NCBI RefSeq assembly: GCF_020536995.1
Contig: NC_068365.1
Location: 33,557,067-33,621,066, forward strand
DNA length: 64,000 nt
Direction: 5' to 3'
Source of the DNA: Dreissena polymorpha
Taxonomy: Eukaryota > Mollusca > Bivalvia > Myida > Dreissenidae
Position 1 is the stretch's first letter. Every line of letters begins with the position of its first letter. Positions 13,601 through 22,600 of this stretch are shown here, piece after piece. A model generated the notes under the pieces. The model made no database searches and was not told the origin of the DNA. It saw nothing but the letters and a program-made list of their open reading frames with translations. The translations under genes and the position numbers were made by a program.

Positions 13601-16600
13601 TCTTCAATGTCAAGGTCGCCACAACTAAAAATAGATTTTTTTTTTTAAACAAACTTACAAAGGGGGTTAATTATGTTTGTTCATTTCAAAAGTTCAGTTT
13701 GAGTTTTCTCCCTTTATCAGATTTTTTTTTCACAATGAAAACCTGGTTTTGTGACAATTTTGTCCCTTGTTTTGGATAGATCTTGAGAAGGTGGAGTTGA
13801 AATCGAAAGAAGATAATCGTGTCACAATTTGGACACTATTTACAAAATATCATAGATATTATTATCATGGATTTGTATTGAATTGTTTGATCACTGGCAC
13901 TTTATCATTGTTATTGTTATCGTGGATTTGTATTGAATTGTTCTATCACTGGCACTTTATTATTGTTATTATTATTAAGGATTTGTATTGAATTGTTCTA
14001 TCACAGGCACTATCATTGTAATTGTTATTAGTATGGGTTTGTATTGAATTGTTCTATCACAGGAACTTTATAATTGTTATTATTATTATAGATTTGTAAT
14101 TGCATTGTTCTATCACAGTCACTATATCATTGTTATTATTATGGATTTGTATTGAATTGTTCTATCACAGGCACTACCTACCGGTGTTGAAGGGTTTCCC
14201 GCCCCAGTACATCTATGAGCCCTGGAACGCTCCTGAGAGCGTGCAGGTTGCCGCCAAGTGCATCGTGGGAAAGGACTACCCCGTTCCCATGGTGAACCAC
14301 GCAGAGGCTAGCAAGCTGTGCATGGAGAGGATGAAACAGGTCTACCAGATGTTGCTTAAGAGACGGGCAAAAGGTAGGTTTTTACCAGGTTTTCCGAAGG
14401 AAAAAACTGGTTATTAGATTGGCGAATGCGGGCGGGCTGGCTGGCTGGCGGGCGGGCGGAACAAGCTTGTCCGGGCCATAACTATGTCGTTCATTGTCAG
14501 ATTTTAAAATCATTTGGCACATTTGTTCACCATCATTGGACGGTGTGTCGGGCGAAATAATTACGTCGATATCTCCAAGGTCAAGGTCACACTTTGAGTT
14601 CAAAGGTCAAAAATGGCCATAAATCAGCTTGTCCTGGCCATAACTATGTCATTCATTGTGAGATTTTAAAATCATTTGGCACATTTGTTCACCATCATGG
14701 GACGGTGTGTCGCACGAAAGAATCACGTCAATATCTCCAATGTCAAGGTCGCCACGACTAAAAATAGATATAAAAAAGAAAAAACAAATTACAAAGGAGG
14801 TTAATTTTGTTTGTTCATTTCAAAAGTTCAGTTTGAGTTTTCTCCCTTTATCAGATTTTTTTTCACAATGAAAACCTGGTTTTGTGACAATTTTGTCCCT
14901 TGTTTGTTGTCTAAAATATTAAACCCTTTCCCACTCAGAAGCTTAGTGAAAATGGCTAAATGCAAGTAGCATAAAACCAGAACATCCTGTGAGTAACTTG
15001 CAGTATTTTAAGGTTTTCTGCTGTTTGCTGATCATCAGTACCTTAAATTTGGCAAATTCCAATGCCTTTATAACTTGAATCCAGTAAGAAAGCTCTTATG
15101 TTTAATTCGAATTTCTAAGGGACTACAGATAAGTGCTTATCTGGGTGGTAAGGGTTAAGCAGTTTTATCTTTCAAAGTTTCAGGACTGTAATCCTTAGTC
15201 AATCCAGTTATATGCATTTCAATACCTAGTTTGCTTCAAAATGTTTTTGAAAAGGTTCATATCTATTTAATTGTAGTGTAATTAGGCTGTTATGTTTTGC
15301 CAAAGTTTGATGGTCAACCAAATTGCCATAATAACCACTCATGATTCATAACAACTGGCCTTTTAAACAGGTAGCGCTAGAAAGGACAGCAGTAAAAATC
15401 CCATCTTTAGAAAAATGAAACATTAATTTACTCGAAGTGGATTTTACTGGAAAGTGGTTTAACTGATTTAGGGACTCGACGTTTATATATGAAATATATA
15501 TAGTGGAGCTATCCTACTCACCCTGGCTTAGGCGTTTCCGTTCCGTAAGCGTTAGCATGCAAATGTTAAAGTTTTCGTACTACCCCAATTATTTTCATTG
15601 TCCCTTGACATATTGCTTTCATATTTTGCATACTTGTTTACCAACATCACCCCAACCTATAAACAAGAGCAGACAACTCTATCAAGCATTTGTTATAATT
15701 ATTGCCCCTTTTATACTTAGAATATGCATATTATTGATAAATCTATGTTAAAGTTTGCGTACTACCCCAAATATTTCCTATATCCTTTGACATATTGCTT
15801 TTATATGTTGCATACTTGTTTACCAACATGACCCCAACCTATAAACTAGAGCAAACCACTGTATCAAGCATTTTTACATAATTATGGCCCCTTTTACACT
15901 TAGATAATTAAACATTTTGCTTAAATTGCCATAACTTTTTTATTTATGATCACATTTTATTATTATTTTGACAAAACAACACTTAACTGAATACCACAAT
16001 GGATTCCACCCAAACAATACCCCACGCCCCTACGCAGAATCCCTTCCCCCCCAGCCTCCCCCCATTTTTTTTTTTTAAACATCATCTTATAAATTACCCC
16101 ACCCCACATTATACCACCCCTCTCACCCCTTACCCCCTACCCCCCCCCCCCCCAATTTTTTTTATTTTTTTTTAAACATCATCTAATAAATTACCCCACA
16201 CCACATTATACCACCCTCTCACCCCCAACCCCCCCCCCCCCCCCCCAAATTTTGGTTATGCCCCCGGATCGAACGATTGGGGTATATTGTTTTTGGCCTG
16301 TCTGTCATTGTATGTGTCCATGTGTGTGTGTGTCCCAAAACTTTAACCTTCTTCATAACTTTTGCAATATTGAGCATAGCAGCTTGATATTTGGCATGCA
16401 TGTGTATTTCATGGAGCTGCGCATTATGAGTGGTGAAAGGTCAAGGTCATCCTTCAAGGTCAAAAGTCAAAACACAAATTCAAAGCGGCACATAAGGGGG
16501 CATTGTGTTTTTATTTTTGAAAGATCGTCTAATAAATGACCCCCAGGCCACCCCACATTTTACCCCCTCTCACGCCCCCCCCCCAAAAAAAAATTATTTT

Positions 16601-19600
16601 TTTTTCCTTTTTTTATTTTTGAAAGATCGTCTAATAAATTATTGAATATGAACAATTTCCCCATGATGGCTTACGTCATAATGTCAAGCACTCGAATAGT
16701 CGAGCGCGCTGTCCTCTGACAGCTCTTGTTATATTAATTGTATACCGCCAATTACTAGTTCTTTTAGTGCCCATAATAATGTGATTTTGCCATGAAAGTA
16801 AGGCATAATGATATTTACATGCTGCCTGTAACAGGTGTGTGGTTTTTTATGCCCCCGGATGAAATGATCGAGGGTTTATTGTTTTTGTCAGTCAGTCTGT
16901 CTTTCATTCATTCATTTATTAATTCATTCATTCATTGTGTGTGTCCCAAAACTTTAACCTTGGTCATAACTTTTGCAATATTGAATGTAGCAACTTTATA
17001 TTTGGCATGCATGTGTATCTCGTGGAGCTGCACATTTTGAGTGGTGAAAGGTCAAAGTCTTACTTCAAGGTCAAATATATGGCTTCAAAGTGGAGCAATA
17101 GGGGACATTGTGTTTCTGACAAACACATCTCTTGTTTCTCCTGTCAGCTGAATTCCCCCCTTTGCAAATATTTCTTAATTGATAAATCTATTTCAAAGTG
17201 GTTTGGTGAACCCAGTTAGAATGGTGGGGTATTTTCCATACCTGAGGTGTTTCCAAAATTACACGTCTGTTTACTATGTTCTGTACTTAATGTTAAACAA
17301 AGATTAATGCAGAGAATACTGAACATAAGTTAAACATAAGTTGAAATGTTTATACCTTAATTGTTTTGCAAGTTCATGTTAAATTTAATGTTTAGAAACT
17401 GTTGGTACATTCCTCGTATTTTTTTTTTGTATTTCAGTGCAGCTTCCCAAGCAGATTGCATACAAGGCAACAGAGCAGGAGGTCTCAGAGGATAAACCTA
17501 CCAGGGGTCAGTGTTACATGCATAAACATTTACCTGCATACCAGTTTCTCACAATCCTTTGTGATTGTGGCTAGACTATGCAGATTAATTAATATAAAAT
17601 AGATTTCTTCCACTTATTATATGAGCTTTACTTTTCTAATTGGTTATTTATCAACACCACAAAAACAGATATTTGTATGCCCCCCTTTTAAGAAGGTTGC
17701 AAATAGCAGTCATTTAGAATGTCAACCATCATAAGAGGACGTGTTGCCTGTAACATCTGTCCCCCTACCTCAGAGGTCAAGGTCACTCGTAGAGGTCAAA
17801 GGCCAAATTTTGAGATAAAAAAGCTTGTTTTGGCTTAGACTTTGTCATTCATCATGGACTTACCACATATATATAATATATGTGAATATAACTTGCCACA
17901 AATGACAACCATGAGAAGACTGAGTTTTGTTTGTATCATTACCTCAATGGTCAAGTTAAACATTACGAGGTCATACATTACATTTTTGCGATAAACAGCT
18001 TGACATAGGAAACTAGAAATGGTGCGGCAGAGGCCGACGCGTATCCCCACGCTGCATGTTTGACCCAGGGGCGCCCCAGGGTTGGTAATGGGGCTATGCA
18101 TAGTTAAGATTGACTGTATTGTCATAAAAGAGGTTCATTATCAATTAGAAGTGAATCGGTGTAGAAATGAAGAAATTATAGTAAATGGCAATTTTGGGTG
18201 GGTGTGGCCTATGTTGGCGGGGCGCCCCAGGGTTGGTAATGGGGCCATGCATAGTTGAGATTAATCGTATTGTCATAAGAGAGGTTCAGTATCAATTTGA
18301 AGGGAATCTGTGTAGAAATAAAGAAATTATAGTAAAAGGCGATTTTGGGTGGTCGTGGTCTATGTGGGCGGGGCGCCCCAGGGTTGATAATGGGGCCATG
18401 CATAGCTGAGATTGACCGTATTGTCATAAGAGAGGTTCAGTATCAATTTGAAGTGAATCGGTGCAGAAATGAAGAAATTATAGTAAAAGGCAATTTTTGG
18501 TGGGCGTGGCCTATGTGGGCGGGGCGCCCCAGGTTTGGTAATGGGGCCATGCATAGTTGAGATTGACCGTATTTCATAAGAGAGGTTCAGTATCAATTTG
18601 AAGACAATAGGTGTAGAAATGAAGAAATTATAGTAAAATAACTTTAAAAAATGAGTAAAAATCTCTGACCCGGCCCCACCCCAACCTCCATAACTTTTGA
18701 CCCAGGGGTCAGATAAAAATTCCAAATAGTTCACCGTCGCACATATGCTCATAGCTGCCATGTGTGTAAGCTTAGAGGTTCTAGTGCTAATAGTATATGA
18801 GGAGCAGGTGGCCAGGACAGACGGACATAACCACAACATCCCCACTTTTTCTCCGAAAAGCGTGGGGATAAATTTCGGAATATGGGGGGCATCCTTTCCG
18901 TTTGGACACATGTCTTGTTTGTTTCATACTGTGGTACATTAGTACAAAGTATCATTTAGAGGCATTTGTATTTTTCCTGGATATTAATCTTTCTTTATTA
19001 TAAATGAAAACACTGATAATCATTTATATTTGTTTTTACATGTATCCTTTAAAAAGCAAAGCACCTTTTCATCCAAAAACAAGTTCAGAAACACAGACAA
19101 AAACAATTTAATCAACATACCATAATTTGCATTAAATGTTCTTTATTCAGGTCATTTCAGGACATATTGGTTAGCCTGTCAGAACCAAACATATTTGTTT
19201 ACCATTGTTTTGTATGAAAAATGAGAATTTATACACGATTTCATAGCATGAGTCACACAAACTGGTACATTATTAACACATATCAGAAATGCTAGGCATT
19301 TAATTTAATCCATTTCCGTCTCAATGACAGAATGTTTCTCACCTGAAGTGCATTGATAGTGTTGTTATAAAAAATTCCTGTTTGGTTGCTAGGCAATGCT
19401 CGGCCATTTCCTTCTTATTTTATCGGATAATTGTATGTTTTGTGTTTTTGTAGTTAAATTCTTTTCCGTTTTCAACGGTGTTTTAGTTATAACATTGTGG
19501 TCAGTTTACCAAATGACACATTCCTGGGTTAGCTGGTTTAAAGGTATTAAGAAATGATTCCTGTGACTAACAAATGCCAAAATTAACTGTAATCAGAGTA

Positions 19601-22600
19601 GAATGGTTTTAAAAAGGATATCATGTGACTGCCCTACTTGAATTAGAGATAGGGGTAAAATGGCTGTAGAAAGGATTTCATGTGGCCGCCCTAGTTGAAT
19701 TAGAGATAGGGGTAGAATGGCTTCAGAAAGGATTTCATGTGGCAGCCCTACTTGAATTAGAGATAGGGGTAGAATGGCTTCAGAAAGGATTTCATGTGGC
19801 CGCCCTAGTTGAATTAGAGATAGGGGTAAAATGGCTGTAGAAAGGATTTCATGTGGCCGCCCTAGTTGAATTAGAGATAGGGGTAGAATGGTTTCAGAAA
19901 GGATTTCATGTGGCCGCCCTAGTTGAATTAGAGATAGGGGTAAAATGGCTGTAGAAAGGATTTCATGTGGCCGCCCTACTTGAATCAGAGATAGGTGTAG
20001 AATGGTTTCAGGAAGGATTTCATGTGGCTGCCCTAATTGAATCAGAGATAGGGGTAGAATGGCTTCAGAAAGGATATTATGTGACTGCCCTACTTGAATC
20101 AGAGATAGGGGTAATATGGCTTTAGAAAGGATTTCATGTGACCGCCCTACTTGAATTAGAGAAAGGGGTAGAATGGCTTCAAAAAGGATTTCATGTGGCC
20201 GCCCTACTTGAATCAGAGATAGGGGTAGAATGGCTTCAGAAAGGATTTCATGTGACCGGCCCTACTTGAATCAGAGATAGGGGTAGAATGGCTTCAGGTA
20301 GGATTTCATGTGGCCGCCCTACTTAAATCAGAGATAGGGGTAGAATGGCTTCAGAAAGGATTTCATGTAGCTGCCCTACTTAAATCAGAGATAGGGGTAG
20401 AATGGCTTCAGATAGGATTTCATGTGGCTGCCCTAATTGAATCAGAGATAGGGGTAGAATGGCTTCAGGTAGGATTTCATGTGGCTGCCCTAATTGAATC
20501 AGAGATAGGGGTAGAATGGCTTCAGAAAGGATTTCATGTGGCCGCCCTACTTGAATTAGAGATAGGGGTAGAATGGCTTAAGGAAGGATTTCATGTGACC
20601 GCCCTACTTGAATTAGAGATAGGGGTAGAATGGCTTCAGGAAGGATTTCATGTGGCCGCCCTACTTAAATCAGAGATAGGGGTAGAATGGCTTCAGAAAG
20701 GATTTCATGTAGCTGCCCTACTTAAATCAGAGATAGGGGTAGAATGGCTTCAGAAAGGATTCCATGTAGCTGCCCTACTTAAATCAGAGATAGGGGTAGA
20801 ATGCCTTCAGAAAGGATTTCATGTGGCCGCCGTACTTAAATCAGAGATAGGGGTAGAATGGCTTCAGAAAGGATTTTATGTGGCTGCCCTTCTTGAATTA
20901 GAGATAGGGGTAGAATGGCTTCAGAAAGGATTTCATGTGGCCGCCCTACTTAAATTAGAGATAGGGGTAGAATGGCTTCAGAAAGGATTTCATGACGAAT
21001 ACCCCATTAATCATGTTGCTGGGTCAGGTTTAATCTCATTTGAGAGTGTAAAGGAAGGTTATATCAGCTGTCAGGAAACATCAGACCTTTTCAGATACAA
21101 TTTATACTGTGTGAATTATCGTATGTTTTGAATTATAATTATATCAGATAACAAAAAACATGTTTTAATAAAACAAGCAAAAACAACATCTCAGCCATCT
21201 ATTTCTGTAAAGATAGAAATTAAGCAATCTTGAAGATAAGGTGTGGTGTGTTGATTTGAAATTTGATCCCAGAAACCAGTTTATGAAATTTGAACTTGAT
21301 TATACTAATAATGATTATAAGAATTATCGTAATAATAGAATAATGATGATAAAATTGTATCAAACATTCAATAATCAATCTCTGAGTTTAAATATTATCT
21401 TCTAGAATAACTTGTATTATAGTTCAGTATCTAGACATATTAGCTGCTTAGATCTCCTGTAAAGTCAATAGTGTTGTTAGCAGATATTGATTTTTGTCAC
21501 CCTTTCCCTAACCCTTTGCATGCTGGGAAATTTGTCGTCTGCCAAAATGTCGTCTGCAGAATTTCTAAAATTAGCATTTTCTTCGATTTTTTTTTTCATA
21601 GAATACTATCAGAATAGCAAACAGTTTGGATCCAGATGAGACGCCACGTTGAGACGCCACGTTCTGTGGCGTCTCATCTGGATCCAAACTGTTTGCAAAG
21701 GCCTTTAAAATTCGGTTCCCGCACTGAAAGGGTTAATCAAGGTGTTGCTGATGATAATGAATCTTTGCACAGTCAAGGAACTTGTACTTGCAAATGATTC
21801 AATGACCTTGGCCGTGGAAAAGCTATATTTTGAAAAAAAAAATACAAAGGATAAAAGCAGTAATAATTTAATTGCAAATTGTTGTATATTACATTTAGAT
21901 ATAATGTGTTATAACAACTTAAATTGTTTGTTATAATTTCTGCAAAAGTTACCTCAATAATTTTTAGAGGGAATAAACTTCAACTCAGATTTATTTAATC
22001 CTTGAAAACTTTATACCCCCACAATCGAAGTTTAGGGGGGTATATAGGAGTAAACTTGTCAGTCGGTCGGTCTGTCTGTCGGTCCGTATTAAGTGTCCGC
22101 TCTCTAAATTAATTCAAGTAGTTTTCATCTGATCTTCACCAAACTTGGTCAGAAGATGTATCTACATGATGTCTAGGACAAGTTTGAACATGGGCCTTGC
22201 CGGGTCAAAAACTAGGTCACGGGGTCACTTAGTGCGTTTAAAACATTCAGCATGTCCGCTCTCTAATTCAAGTAGTTTTCATCCGATCTTCACCAAACTT
22301 GGTCAGAAGTTGTATCTAGATGATCTTAAGGCCAAGTTTGAACATGGGCCTTGCCGGGTCAAAAACTAGGTCACGGGGTCACTTAGTGCGTTTTTTAACA
22401 TTCACCATGGTGTCCTTTCTCTTATTCAAGTAGTTTTCATCCGATCTTCACCAAACTTGGTCAGAAGTTTTATCTAGATGATCTGAAGGCCAAGTTCGAA
22501 CATGGGCCATGCCAGATCAAAAACTAGGTCACAGGGTCACTTAGTATGTTTTACACATTGAGCATGGTGTCCACTCTCTATTTCAAGTAGTTTAAATCCC

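Noticed and set aside
18360-18911. 183-codon frame on the - strand
   Set aside because: Runs through the 151-bp tandem units of the TATCCCCACGC element; no protein-like conservation.
20310-21131. 273-codon frame of 19-residue repeats as a possible repeat protein
   Set aside because: Lies in a cryptochrome intron; the older units upstream have stops and a frame change; no start or splice context.
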